Shown: in pieces, positions 8,776 to 17,580 of the stretch
Numbering within the stretch: the first letter of the stretch is position 1
Layout: each line of letters begins with the position of its first letter
NCBI RefSeq assembly: GCF_025742995.1
Contig: NZ_JAOVQM010000002.1
Coordinates: 62,001-126,000, forward strand
Length of the DNA stretch: 64,000 nucleotides
Source of the DNA: Paracholeplasma manati
Lineage (GTDB): Bacteria > Bacillota_I > Bacilli_A > Acholeplasmatales > UBA5453
Direction of reading: 5' to 3'
The notes under the pieces: generated by a model
The model's database searches: none
The model's input: the letters and a program-made list of their open reading frames with translations, nothing else
Told to the model about the DNA's origin: nothing
Made by a program: the position numbers and the translations under genes

Positions 8776-11211
8776 ATGAGAAGGATTATTGCACTGCTAT
8801 TATCGATTGCAGGATTGATTACTGCAGGCATCATTGCTTATCAACACGGCGCATTTAACAATATGGATTTCGTGCTCTATTATGCCATCATCATGGCATT
8901 TTTTGGCGCAATCGTCATTTCCATTGAGTTCATTTTAAACCACAATCGAAAGCAAAAAATCAAATCATTGAATGCACGTTTAACCGCGTGGTCCAGTTTG
9001 TCTTACCATGTGAAACAAATCGGTGATGAAGCATTTAACGAATTACCTATTGGTATATTTTTGTATGATAATGACAATCTAACCGTAAAATGGAGCAATC
9101 CATTCGCCAATAAGATTTTCGGATTTGATATTGAAAATGCCTTAGTGGGACAACTCCATGAAGCCTTAGGTACCCTCATTAAAGATCAAGTCGCAGTGAC
9201 GACATTCGCTGTTGGTGATAAACGCTATGACGCCATCAGCAGTAAAAACAATCAAGCGGTTTATTTGTTTGATGTCACTTCACGTGAAGATATCAAGGAC
9301 AAATACTTAAAACGTTCTACAGCCTTAGGTGTCATCTATCTAGATAATGTCGAAGAAGCCTTATCGGGATTTGATATATATGAAAAGTCCAATATTCGTG
9401 GTGAATATTTAGGGATTATCACAGACTGGATTCAAGAGCATAAGGGCTATTTAAAATTGTATTCAGAAGACCGTATGACAATCGCAATGCACTATGAAGA
9501 GTTACAAAAAGTTATGGCGAATAAGTTTGAAATTCTAAACCGTATTCGTGAAGTATCCGCGAAACACCGCATTAGAATCTCGGCTTCGATCGGGATTGCT
9601 AGCTGGGAAGTTTCTTTTGAAGAATTGGGTTCACTCGCTCAAAACGCCATTGAATTGGCTGAAAAGCGCGGTGGTGACCAAGCGGTTGTCAATATTCAAA
9701 ATGAAAAAATCGCCTATTTTGGTGGCAAGTCTAATGCATCTGAAAAGAGTTCTAGGGTCCATGTACGAATTCAATCACAAAACTTTAGAGAACTCATTGA
9801 AGCCTCTTCAAATGTCGTTGTCATGGGACATAAGTTCGCCGACATCGACGCGTTAGGTGCGATGATTGGGATTTATAAGATGGTTACCGCATCCAAGAAA
9901 GATGTGAAGATTGTCTTTGACCTTCCTGAAGTAGACAACACAGTGAAGAAAATTATTCCGTATATCAAAGAGGAAGCACAACACTTATATGCTCAATTGG
10001 ATGAATCAAAAAACATCCTAAGATTCATGAACAATGATACTTTATTGGTTATTGTCGATACCCAATCACCGAATATCGTGGCTAATCAAGAAGTCTATAA
10101 ACAAGCTAAAAAGATTGCATGTATTGACCACCATCGACATGGAGAAAACACATTTGAATCCATCTTTATGTATGTTGAACCATACGCATCCTCTTCTGTA
10201 GAATTGGTTGCGGAAATGATGGAATTCTACCAAAAAGACATCGACTTATTGCCGATTGAAGCAACCATCATGTATGGTGGTATCATCGTCGATACGAACG
10301 AATTTTCTTACCGCACCGGTACTAGAACGTTTGGTGCGGCAGCTTATCTAAAAGAACATGAGGCGTCCTCTGTTAGGGTAAAAGAATGGTTGAGATTAGA
10401 CTTAGACCGTACCTTACTCATCAACGAACTGTTAAACAGTGTTCAAGTCATCACCAAGGAGTTTGCTGTCGTAGTGGATGAATCAAATGTGGTTCGTGAC
10501 CGCGTATTGCTCGCACAAACATCACAAAAAATCCTTGAAATTGAAGGCATCAAAGCCGGATTTACCATTGCGAGAGTCGATGATGAATCGATTGGTATTT
10601 CAGCTCGCAGTTATGATGAAATCAATGTCCAAATCATCATGGAAGAATTGGGCGGTGGTGGCCATTTGAACAGCGCTGCCACACAAATTAAAAATCAAAC
10701 GATTCCAGAAGTATTTGAATCGTTGAAGACGTTACTCTTAAGAGAACACGACGAGGGAGATGAAAGAATGAAAGTCATATTAACTGAAGACGTTAAAGGT
10801 AGAGGTAAGAAAGACGACATTATCGATGTTGCGAATGGGTATGGTACCTTCTTACTATCTTCAAACAAAGCCATCCTTGCTTCTGATGACAACATCAAAG
10901 CGATTGAAAAGGAAAAACAATTACTCAAAGAACGCGAAGCACAACACCTCGCCCTCATGAATAAGTTGAAACAAGAAATCGAATCCAAATCTGTCAATAT
11001 CTTTATCAATATTGGCAACGACGGAAAATTGTTTGGTAGTGTCACTACGAAACAAATTGTGGAGTCGTTTGAAGAACAAACCGGTATCCGCTTAGACAAG
11101 AAAAAAGTGGAATTGACCTCTGAGATTAACTCGGTAGGTATCTATACAGCAACCGTATCTTTACACAAGGATGTTAAAGCACAATTTGAAATCAACGTAT
11201 TAGAGAAATAA
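8776..11211 (+). CDS. GdpP c-di-AMP phosphodiesterase fused to ribosomal protein L9
   Basis: 811-residue two-function protein. Residues 1-664 are GdpP-like: two N-terminal TM helices (about 1-21 and 32-54), a PAS-like region (about 70-165), a degenerate GGDEF-like domain (about 170-310), a DHH phosphoesterase domain (GHKFADIDALGA near 350, IDHHRHGE near 450) and a DHHA1 domain ending near GGGGHLNSAATQ (about 625-640). Residues 665-811 are a complete L9 starting MKVILTEDVKGRGKKDD. The family hydrolyses c-di-AMP at the membrane. There is no stop between the halves; codon 665 is an ATG (10768) with gagggag 8 bases upstream, so free L9 could also be made by internal initiation. In Firmicutes gdpP and rplI are separate neighbours, and a bifunctional signalling protein/L9 arrangement has been catalogued for this lineage. 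Confidence 0.9.
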   Translation: MRRIIALLLSIAGLITAGIIAYQHGAFNNMDFVLYYAIIMAFFGAIVISIEFILNHNRKQKIKSLNARLTAWSSLSYHVKQIGDEAFNELPIGIFLYDNDNLTVKWSNPFANKIFGFDIENALVGQLHEALGTLIKDQVAVTTFAVGDKRYDAISSKNNQAVYLFDVTSREDIKDKYLKRSTALGVIYLDNVEEALSGFDIYEKSNIRGEYLGIITDWIQEHKGYLKLYSEDRMTIAMHYEELQKVMANKFEILNRIREVSAKHRIRISASIGIASWEVSFEELGSLAQNAIELAEKRGGDQAVVNIQNEKIAYFGGKSNASEKSSRVHVRIQSQNFRELIEASSNVVVMGHKFADIDALGAMIGIYKMVTASKKDVKIVFDLPEVDNTVKKIIPYIKEEAQHLYAQLDESKNILRFMNNDTLLVIVDTQSPNIVANQEVYKQAKKIACIDHHRHGENTFESIFMYVEPYASSSVELVAEMMEFYQKDIDLLPIEATIMYGGIIVDTNEFSYRTGTRTFGAAAYLKEHEASSVRVKEWLRLDLDRTLLINELLNSVQVITKEFAVVVDESNVVRDRVLLAQTSQKILEIEGIKAGFTIARVDDESIGISARSYDEINVQIIMEELGGGGHLNSAATQIKNQTIPEVFESLKTLLLREHDEGDERMKVILTEDVKGRGKKDDIIDVANGYGTFLLSSNKAILASDDNIKAIEKEKQLLKEREAQHLALMNKLKQEIESKSVNIFINIGNDGKLFGSVTTKQIVESFEEQTGIRLDKKKVELTSEINSVGIYTATVSLHKDVKAQFEINVLEK
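10753..10770 (+). promoter_or_regulatory. rplI: Internal SD and ATG at the L9 junction
   Basis: gagggag (10753-10759) and an in-frame ATG (10768-10770) at the exact start of the L9 domain. The arrangement looks like the relic, or the working form, of a separate rplI start. Confidence 0.6.
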
Positions 11212-11220
11212 GGTGAATCC

Positions 11221-12576
11221 ATGAGCCGTATCATGCCATTTAGCCTTGAAGCTGAACAATCGGTTTTGGGGTCGGTATTCCTTAATCCAGCCGTGATGGT
11301 TGGTTTAATGGACAAATTGAATGACGAAGATTTTTATGATCGCAGAAATCAAAAAATCTTTTTTGCCTTAAGAAATCTCTATAACCGTGGCGATAAATTG
11401 GACTATACCACCGTATCAACTGAACTCGCTCAAATGGGGGCGATGAAAGAGGTTGGTGTAGGTTACTTATCAGAAATTACCGATTTGGTACCCACCACAG
11501 CAAACTTAGATGCTTATGTCGATATCGTTAAAGATTACGCACTTAAACGCGCTGTCATCGATGCTGCGACCAAAATCATGGACGATGGCTTCAATGACCA
11601 AATTAAGGCTACAGAGTTCATTGATGACGCTGAGAAGAAGATATTCGAACTCGTTAGACGTCGTAAAGCCAGTGAATTCATTCGCATTGATCAAGTGGCA
11701 CATGAAGTTAAGGAAAAAGCTGAAAGCAGACGAAACAAAGGCGCCCTCACAGGGTTATCCACAGGCTTCTCCATTTTCGACCAAATCACCTCAGGGCTTC
11801 AACCCGAAGAATTGATCATCCTCGCGGCTCGCCCATCCATGGGTAAATCTGCGTTCGCGATGAATATCGCATTGAACGTAGCCAAACACAACGCCAATGG
11901 GGGTGCATCAGTCGCGGTATTCTCCCTAGAAATGAGCAATGAACAACTCGTTGGTCGTATGTTAGCCAGTGAATCACGCGTTGAAAATAGAAGAATCAAA
12001 ACCGGTGAATTGACACCAAAAGAGTGGCAATTCGTGGATACTGCGGTGGAATCTTTAGGTAGACTCAATGTCTATTTCGATGATTCATCCGCCATCTCTG
12101 TTCAAGACATCCGTTCAAAATGCCGTAAACTTCGTCAAGAAGGTAAATTGGACTTTGTCGTCATCGACTACTTACAGTTGATCAAGGGTGATGAAGGTAA
12201 AAACGGTTCTTCCAATGTCAATAGACAGGAAGAAGTTGCGAAAATTTCTCGTCAATTAAAAACCATGGCCAGAGAATTACATATCCCAGTCATGGCCTTA
12301 TCTCAGTTATCTCGTGGTGTTGAAAAACGTGACGATAAACGTCCCGTCTTAGCGGACTTAAGAGAATCTGGATCGATTGAACAAGATGCCGATATCGTCT
12401 TATTCTTATACCGTGATGAGTACTATTCGCATGGTCAAGTGGATAACGGCGAAACTGAACTACAGTTTGCGAAAAACCGTCAAGGTTCCGTTGGCAACGT
12501 CTTACTCTACAAATTTGAAAAAGAATATTCAAGGTTCTTACAAATCACACAACGTGATGATGAACCACGAAACTAA
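11221..12576 (+). CDS. dnaB: Replicative DNA helicase DnaB
   Basis: Hexameric 5'-3' helicase of the replication fork (called DnaC in Bacillus). The N-terminal DnaB domain covers residues 1-105 (LEAEQSVLGSVF). The RecA-like domain has Walker A AARPSMGKSAFAMN near residue 200, Walker B FVVIDYLQLI, and the LSQLSRGVEKRDDKRP arginine-finger region. 451 residues with no intein. It starts 9 bases after the L9 fusion with SD aaggtga and is in the same operon, matching the gdpP-rplI-dnaB order of Firmicutes. Confidence 0.97.
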   Translation: MSRIMPFSLEAEQSVLGSVFLNPAVMVGLMDKLNDEDFYDRRNQKIFFALRNLYNRGDKLDYTTVSTELAQMGAMKEVGVGYLSEITDLVPTTANLDAYVDIVKDYALKRAVIDAATKIMDDGFNDQIKATEFIDDAEKKIFELVRRRKASEFIRIDQVAHEVKEKAESRRNKGALTGLSTGFSIFDQITSGLQPEELIILAARPSMGKSAFAMNIALNVAKHNANGGASVAVFSLEMSNEQLVGRMLASESRVENRRIKTGELTPKEWQFVDTAVESLGRLNVYFDDSSAISVQDIRSKCRKLRQEGKLDFVVIDYLQLIKGDEGKNGSSNVNRQEEVAKISRQLKTMARELHIPVMALSQLSRGVEKRDDKRPVLADLRESGSIEQDADIVLFLYRDEYYSHGQVDNGETELQFAKNRQGSVGNVLLYKFEKEYSRFLQITQRDDEPRN

Positions 12577-12582
12577 AAAAAT

Positions 12583-12606
12583 ATCGCATGGCGCGCGCCA
12601 TGCGAT
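12583..12606. terminator. Bidirectional terminator, perfect 24-bp palindrome
   Basis: Arms 12583-12594 and 12595-12606 are perfectly complementary and rich in GC, with A-run on the left and T-run on the right. It can terminate dnaB from the left and the convergent minus-strand gene from the right. Confidence 0.9.
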
Positions 12607-12611
12607 TTTTA

Positions 12612-13109
12612 CTAGTTATCGTCGTCAGATTCTACATCGACCACTTTGCCAAATCTAAACCCTGTGGTCTTAAAAGTCATATAAGCATTCTTTTGTGGGA
12701 AGAATAAGGTATTGATGATTGGTATCAACAAGAACATAATCCAAGTTGGGTGCCAGTTATCATACAATAATCCGATGGTGATATAGGCTGCTGTAACCAA
12801 AATACCGACCATTTTTCTCGCATCGATTTTACGTTCTACAATGATGTTGGTGAGTGGGACTAAGAAGAACACCAACCACCCTGGATGCCAATAACCAAGG
12901 CCAAAACCAAGCCATAAAAATAGCATTAAGGACACGAATGGCATGACTTCCGATAAGCGTTTTAATACATTTCCTGTCAATAATATCCAGGATAATGGTA
13001 TCAATAAGAAGAAGGTTAAACCCAATTCTAACTTTTCAAAGTATAACCATGCGGTTAAGAATAACAACAAACTAATGAGTGGCATCGCTGCCAATAAACG
13101 TCTTTTCAT
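12612..13109 (-). CDS. Membrane protein built from three two-helix repeats, unknown function
   Basis: I do not recognise a named family. The 165-residue protein contains three similar units of about 45-50 residues, each with two hydrophobic segments and a signature FLLIPL / FFLVPLTN / FLLIPIIN; units two and three also share WHPGW / WHPTW. The C-terminus is acidic (VESDDDN). I chose the ATG at 13109 because gggagtg lies upstream; the frame is open to 13130 without an SD. It stands alone between dnaB and dps. Confidence 0.75.
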   Translation of the reverse strand: MKRRLLAAMPLISLLLFLTAWLYFEKLELGLTFFLLIPLSWILLTGNVLKRLSEVMPFVSLMLFLWLGFGLGYWHPGWLVFFLVPLTNIIVERKIDARKMVGILVTAAYITIGLLYDNWHPTWIMFLLIPIINTLFFPQKNAYMTFKTTGFRFGKVVDVESDDDN

Positions 13110-13145
13110 ATGATCACTCCCTACACGCATTATAGCACTTTATGC

Positions 13146-13173
13146 TAAAAATAAAAACCGCTTTTCAGCGGTT
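13146..13173 (-). terminator. Terminator of dps (minus strand)
   Basis: A 7-bp stem (13156-13162 with 13167-13173) that includes the dps stop codon, followed on the minus strand by a T-rich tail. Confidence 0.8.
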
Positions 13174-13606
13174 ATTTAAGTAATTCTGACAACATCCAAA
13201 TGTGTTTTTGAAGTGCACCACGAGTGGTTGTTAATAAATCCACAGTTACGTCATCTTCAGCTTCCTCAGCCAATTTGATGCCTTCTTTAAGCTCAGCATC
13301 CACTTGTCTAAAGTCATTGATGACACTCTTAATCATTTCATCCTTGGTTTCTAATCCAGAAGCTTCTTGTAGGCTTGCTAGTTCTAGGTTGCCTTTAAGG
13401 GTTGCGACAGGTTTACCACCAATCATTAAGATTCTTTCAGCAATTTCATCATAAATTTCGGTCACTTGATCATATAATTCTTCAAATTTCGCGTGCAATT
13501 GGAAGAATAGTGGACCTTTAACGTACCAGTGGAAGTTGTGTAATTTCGTGTATAAAACAGCGAAATTGGCAACTTCTTTGTTTAATAAATGCTCTAGTTT
13601 ATTCAT
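13172..13606 (-). CDS. dps: Dps-family ferritin-like protein
   Basis: Mini-ferritin that oxidises and stores iron in a dodecamer and protects DNA from peroxide. The N-terminal helix has NFHWYVKGPLFFQLH and the second DQVTEIYDEIAERIL, which carry the His/Asp/Glu ligands of the inter-subunit ferroxidase centre. 144 residues is typical. SD aaggaggc precedes the ATG. A lone gene with its own extended -10 promoter. Confidence 0.92.
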   Translation of the reverse strand: MNKLEHLLNKEVANFAVLYTKLHNFHWYVKGPLFFQLHAKFEELYDQVTEIYDEIAERILMIGGKPVATLKGNLELASLQEASGLETKDEMIKSVINDFRQVDAELKEGIKLAEEAEDDVTVDLLTTTRGALQKHIWMLSELLK

Positions 13607-13634
13607 ATGCTTGCCTCCTTAAGTATCTATTAAT

Positions 13635-13643
13635 ATTATACCA
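13635..13643 (-). promoter_or_regulatory. Extended -10 promoter of dps
   Basis: TGGTATAAT on the minus strand, about 30 bases from the dps start. No good -35; no perfect PerR or Fur box was seen around it. Confidence 0.6.
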
Positions 13644-13696
13644 TATTCGAACAAACATTAGAAATAACCTACATTTTTCGGTTTTCATAGAAAAAA

Positions 13697-13713
13697 ATAT
13701 CATAATATGATAT
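13697..13713. promoter_or_regulatory. Inverted repeat between dps and prfA
   Basis: ATATCAT, 3 bases, ATGATAT. It lies about 30 bases upstream of prfA, overlapping the likely -10 region (TATGAT). Could be an operator, or just an AT-rich coincidence. Confidence 0.3.
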
Positions 13714-13741
13714 GATTATTAAGGCTTAGGAGTGAATAACT

Positions 13742-14809
13742 ATGTTTGAAAGATTAGACCTCATACTAAAGAGATATCAAGAAATTACACAATTATTGAT
13801 GGACCCTGAAATCTCAGCGGACATCAAAAAAATGACGACACTTTTGAAGGAACAACGCTCGATTGAAAAGACCGTTGTCACCTATCAAAACTACTTATCG
13901 AAACAAGAACAAATTGAAGGCTTGAAGCTCATGGCAGAAGATAATGACCCAGAAATTTCTGAAATGGCTAACATGGAATTGCTAGACATTGAAAATGCTT
14001 TGGTTGAACTTGAAGAAACCCTCAAAATTTTATTATTACCGAAAGACCCAAACGATGACAAAAACGTTATTGTTGAAATCAAAGGGGCGGCCGGTGGTGA
14101 TGAGGGTAACATTTTTGCGGGAGATTTATACCGCATGTATGCTCGATTTGCTGAAGCCAACCGCTGGAAGATTGAAATGTTGAATGCCGATGAAGGCGCG
14201 ATGGGTGGATTTACCTCCATCGAATTTATGATTTCCGGCGATAACGTGTACTCATCACTCAAATATGAGTCAGGTGTACACCGTGTTCAACGTGTGCCTG
14301 AAACCGAGTCACAAGGCCGTATTCATACCTCTACTGCAACCGTATTGGTCATGCCGGAAGCGGAAGAAGTCGAAATCGATGTCTCATGGAACGATATCCG
14401 TGTCGATACCTATAACTCATCCGGTCCAGGGGGACAATCCGTCAACACCACCAAATCCGCTGTCCGATTAACCCACGTACCTACAGGCACTGTGGTTGCC
14501 TGCCAAGAAGGTAAATCACAACACGAAAATAAAGACAAAGCATTTAGATTATTAAAGACCAGAATCTACGATGCCATCTTACAAGAACAAAATGAAAAAG
14601 AAACCACACAACGCCGTTCATTGGTAGGGCGTGGTGATCGTTCTGAAAAGATTCGCACGTACAACTACCCACAAAATCGTGTTACGGACCACCGTATCAA
14701 TCTAACTTTACAACGTTTGGATGCCATCATGGAAGGCAGACTTGAATTGGTATTAGAACCACTCCTAAATGAATTCCAACGTAGACAATTGGCTGGCGAT
14801 CAAGCATGA
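13742..14809 (+). CDS. prfA: Peptide chain release factor 1
   Basis: Reads UAA/UAG and triggers peptide release. The GGQ motif is present (SSGPGGQSVNTTKSAVRLTH), as is the HRVQRVPETESQGRIHTS segment that carries the RF1-type PxT anticodon motif (PET here). 355 residues is normal. The downstream prmC, which methylates the GGQ glutamine, overlaps by ATGA. The gene itself ends in TGA, which implies RF2 is encoded elsewhere. Confidence 0.97.
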   Translation: MFERLDLILKRYQEITQLLMDPEISADIKKMTTLLKEQRSIEKTVVTYQNYLSKQEQIEGLKLMAEDNDPEISEMANMELLDIENALVELEETLKILLLPKDPNDDKNVIVEIKGAAGGDEGNIFAGDLYRMYARFAEANRWKIEMLNADEGAMGGFTSIEFMISGDNVYSSLKYESGVHRVQRVPETESQGRIHTSTATVLVMPEAEEVEIDVSWNDIRVDTYNSSGPGGQSVNTTKSAVRLTHVPTGTVVACQEGKSQHENKDKAFRLLKTRIYDAILQEQNEKETTQRRSLVGRGDRSEKIRTYNYPQNRVTDHRINLTLQRLDAIMEGRLELVLEPLLNEFQRRQLAGDQA

Positions 14810-15645
14810 CCTACAAGAGCTTATTAAAAAAAGCTGAGAAACGCATCGAAGAAACCGATCTTGAAACCGAAGCAGCGAAATGGTTATTGATGCACGTCTC
14901 GAATCTGACACCATCGGCATTTTATCTCGCCTTTGATCATGAAGTAGACCCAACCGTTGAATCCGAATTTTGGTCAGGCATTGAACGCTATTTATCGTAT
15001 GTCCCGATTCAACACATCATCGGTTATCAAACCTTTTATGGGTATGATTTCATCGTCAATGAAGATGTCTTAATTCCAAGAAGAGAAACCGAAGAATTGG
15101 TTGAACAAGTACTATACTACTATGATGACCATTTTAAAGGTCAAACGATTGATATATGTGATATTGGCACTGGCTCTGGTTGCATCGCCATCACATTGGC
15201 CAAAGAAGAACCCAATTTAAACGTGGTTGCTGCTGATATTTCGTCAAAAGCACTTGAAGTAGCTAGAAAGAATAACGAAAAATTAGGGGCGAATGTGCAG
15301 TTCTTTGAAGGTGATTTATTATCCCCCCTCAAAGGCAGAATCTTTGATATCATCGTATCCAATCCACCCTATATCCCAAATCAAGAGGATGTGGCTAAAA
15401 TTGTGAAAACACATGAACCAAATATCGCTTTATTTGGTGGCGATACGGGGATGATTTTCTATGAACGCATATTGAAAGATGCGAAGAACTACCTTAAGAA
15501 ACCAGGACTCATCGCGTTTGAACATGCCTTTGATAAACGCCAAGCTTTGTTTGATTTAGCGAAACATTATTATCCAACCGCGAACATCATTCAAATGAAG
15601 GATTTATCGGGCAAAGATCGAATGACACTCATTGAGGTGAATTAA
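14806..15645 (+). CDS. prmC: Release factor glutamine methyltransferase PrmC
   Basis: SAM-dependent methyltransferase that modifies the GGQ glutamine of release factors. Residues 1-75 form the N-terminal helical recognition domain; the Rossmann domain has DIGTGSGCIAI (SAM binding) and the catalytic SNPPYIP motif. 279 residues is normal. Translationally coupled to its substrate gene prfA by an ATGA overlap, and followed one base later by tsaC, the common Firmicute order. Confidence 0.95.
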   Translation: MTYKSLLKKAEKRIEETDLETEAAKWLLMHVSNLTPSAFYLAFDHEVDPTVESEFWSGIERYLSYVPIQHIIGYQTFYGYDFIVNEDVLIPRRETEELVEQVLYYYDDHFKGQTIDICDIGTGSGCIAITLAKEEPNLNVVAADISSKALEVARKNNEKLGANVQFFEGDLLSPLKGRIFDIIVSNPPYIPNQEDVAKIVKTHEPNIALFGGDTGMIFYERILKDAKNYLKKPGLIAFEHAFDKRQALFDLAKHYYPTANIIQMKDLSGKDRMTLIEVN

Positions 15646-15646
15646 A

Positions 15647-16252
15647 ATGATGCCGGATGATTATACCTTTGAAGATGGCTTTATGCCAGATGGGTCGATT
15701 GTCATTTTTCCAACCGACACCACCTTTGGGATTGCATGTCGTTTGTATGACAATGAAGCCTTAAGACGTATTACCCAACTCAAAAATAATACCCAATTCA
15801 ATTACGCTGTATTGTGCGACACATTGGTTTCCATCAATGATTTAGCTGTGATAGATCCACGTGCCAAGAAACTCATGATGGCATTTTGGCCGGGACCTTT
15901 AACGATCATTTTAAATAGCACTAGACCCCATTATGAGAAGACTGGCGAGAAAAAAATCGCTGTTCGTATTCCAAACCACTCGAGTGCTTTAAGTTTGATT
16001 AAGAAAAACGGTCCACTCATAACAACCTCGTTATCTACTGAAGACCAAGACATGCTCATGGATTTGGTAAAAATAAAAGCGAATTTCCAAGACAAAGTCG
16101 ACTATATATACGAAGAATACAACAATTTTTATTTAAACCTTGGCTCTACAACCATTGATTTAACTGAAAATGATATTCGATTCGTGCGTGTGGGGTCGAT
16201 CAAAGAGTCCGATATATTAACGGTTGTAAACAATACGAATTACCACATTTAG
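15647..16252 (+). CDS. tsaC: YrdC/Sua5-type threonylcarbamoyl-AMP synthase
   Basis: Makes threonylcarbamoyl-AMP from threonine, bicarbonate and ATP for the t6A37 modification of ANN-decoding tRNAs. Signatures: IVIFPTDTTFGIACR, FWPGPLTIIL and AVRIPNH. 201 residues, so it is the short YrdC form without the C-terminal Sua5 domain. It starts at ATG 15647 or 15650, directly after prmC. The stop codon forms part of the following terminator. Confidence 0.9.
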   Translation: MMPDDYTFEDGFMPDGSIVIFPTDTTFGIACRLYDNEALRRITQLKNNTQFNYAVLCDTLVSINDLAVIDPRAKKLMMAFWPGPLTIILNSTRPHYEKTGEKKIAVRIPNHSSALSLIKKNGPLITTSLSTEDQDMLMDLVKIKANFQDKVDYIYEEYNNFYLNLGSTTIDLTENDIRFVRVGSIKESDILTVVNNTNYHI

Positions 16253-16286
16253 TGAGGTCCTCAAAGGATACTCACTTTTTCTTTTT
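16251..16286 (+). terminator. Terminator of prfA-prmC-tsaC
   Basis: Stem of 6 bp (16251-16256 with 16271-16276) extended by about 4 inner pairs with one bulge, followed by a long T-rich tail. Confidence 0.75.
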
Positions 16287-16290
16287 GTTG

Positions 16291-16299
16291 TGCTATAAT
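16291..16299 (+). promoter_or_regulatory. Extended -10 promoter
   Basis: TGCTATAAT, 28 bases before the acyltransferase start at 16327 and directly after the tsaC terminator. Confidence 0.65.
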
Positions 16300-16326
16300 A
16301 TGCTTAATGATTCAACCGGGGGCACT

Positions 16327-17562
16327 ATGAAAAAACTTGACCGAACACCATTCAACATGGATAAAAAACCCGTCCGAGAACGACGTGTTTTGATGCCACT
16401 AGCATGGGCTTTATCCTTTCCAAGTACATGGAAAAGAAAACTCAAAATCAATAAAGAAAATATGGAAGGTTTGAAACCACCGTATTTATTGCTTTGCACA
16501 CACCACGCATTCATCGATTTCAAAGTTACAACAGTGGCCACATTTCCGACAAGACTCAATTGGGTTGTCGCGATCGATGGGTTTTTGTTTGGTGAGTATT
16601 TACTCAGAAGTGTTGGGGCAATTTGTAAACGCAAGTTCATCAATGATTTAAAACTGGTTAAACATATTAAATACACTTTAGATGACCTCAAAGGGGTTGT
16701 AGCACTGTACCCTGAAGCGAGATACTCGCTGATAGGTACAACAGCAATCCTACCGGATTCCTTAGGAAAACTGTGCAAGATGCTCAATGTACCTGTGGTT
16801 GTTTTAAATATGCACGGCAATTATTTGACACAACCTCAATGGAATTTAGACATGCGTAAAGTCCCTCTAGCGGCGGACATGACTCAAATCATCTTCCAAG
16901 ATGAAATCAAAGACCTATCGATCGATGTCATCAATGAACGCATCCGAAAAGCATTCGAATACGATGAATACAAGTGGCAAAAAGAAAACAAAATCAAAAT
17001 TGATTTCAAAGACCGTATGAAAAATATCCATAAGGTGCTTTATCAATGCCCAAGTTGCTTAACAGAACATCAAATGAATAGTGCTGAAAACCGCATTTGG
17101 TGCGAGGCTTGTGGTAAAACCTATGAACAAGATGAATATGGTGTATTGAAAGCCACCACAGGCGATACTGAATTTCCACACATCCCTGACTGGTATGAAT
17201 TTGAAAGAGAACAAGTCAGACAACAAATTCTAAACGGTACTTATCGTGTTGAAGATGAAGTGCGTATTGAATCCTTACCGAATGCGAAAGGATTTCATGT
17301 TTTAGGGGATGGTAAAATGGTACATGATACCCATGGCTTCTGGGTGACAGGCTATTTTGATCCTAACTTTGATCTCATCCGTGAACCCCTTTCTTTATAT
17401 GGCCTTCACATCGAATATAACTATAAAAATCGTGGGGACGCGATAGATATCTCAACCCCTGATGATTCTTTCTGGATTTTTCCAAAAACCAAGAAAGATA
17501 TTGTCACCAAGCTCCACTTTGGGGTAGAAGAACTCTACAAATTGGCGAAGAAAAAGGGCTAG
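16327..17562 (+). CDS. PlsC-like acyltransferase with zinc ribbon
   Basis: Predicted lysophospholipid/glycerophosphate acyltransferase, 411 residues. The HX4D catalytic box is HHAFID in LLLCTHHAFIDFK, and ALYPEARYS occupies the place of the FPEG substrate motif. After the acyltransferase domain there is a four-Cys zinc ribbon (CPSC and CEAC about 20 residues apart) and a C-terminal beta-rich domain of about 130 residues. A paralogue lies at 24005-25195 without the cysteines. ATG 16327 was chosen because ggggg lies upstream and the frame before it crosses the tsaC terminator and promoter. Confidence 0.8.
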   Translation: MKKLDRTPFNMDKKPVRERRVLMPLAWALSFPSTWKRKLKINKENMEGLKPPYLLLCTHHAFIDFKVTTVATFPTRLNWVVAIDGFLFGEYLLRSVGAICKRKFINDLKLVKHIKYTLDDLKGVVALYPEARYSLIGTTAILPDSLGKLCKMLNVPVVVLNMHGNYLTQPQWNLDMRKVPLAADMTQIIFQDEIKDLSIDVINERIRKAFEYDEYKWQKENKIKIDFKDRMKNIHKVLYQCPSCLTEHQMNSAENRIWCEACGKTYEQDEYGVLKATTGDTEFPHIPDWYEFEREQVRQQILNGTYRVEDEVRIESLPNAKGFHVLGDGKMVHDTHGFWVTGYFDPNFDLIREPLSLYGLHIEYNYKNRGDAIDISTPDDSFWIFPKTKKDIVTKLHFGVEELYKLAKKKG

Positions 17563-17580
17563 ATTTTTAGCCCTTTATTT
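17553..17580. terminator. Bidirectional terminator between convergent genes
   Basis: Stem GGGCTA/TAGCCC (17556-17561 with 17568-17573) flanked by A-run and T-run on both strands; both convergent genes end in it. Confidence 0.8.
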
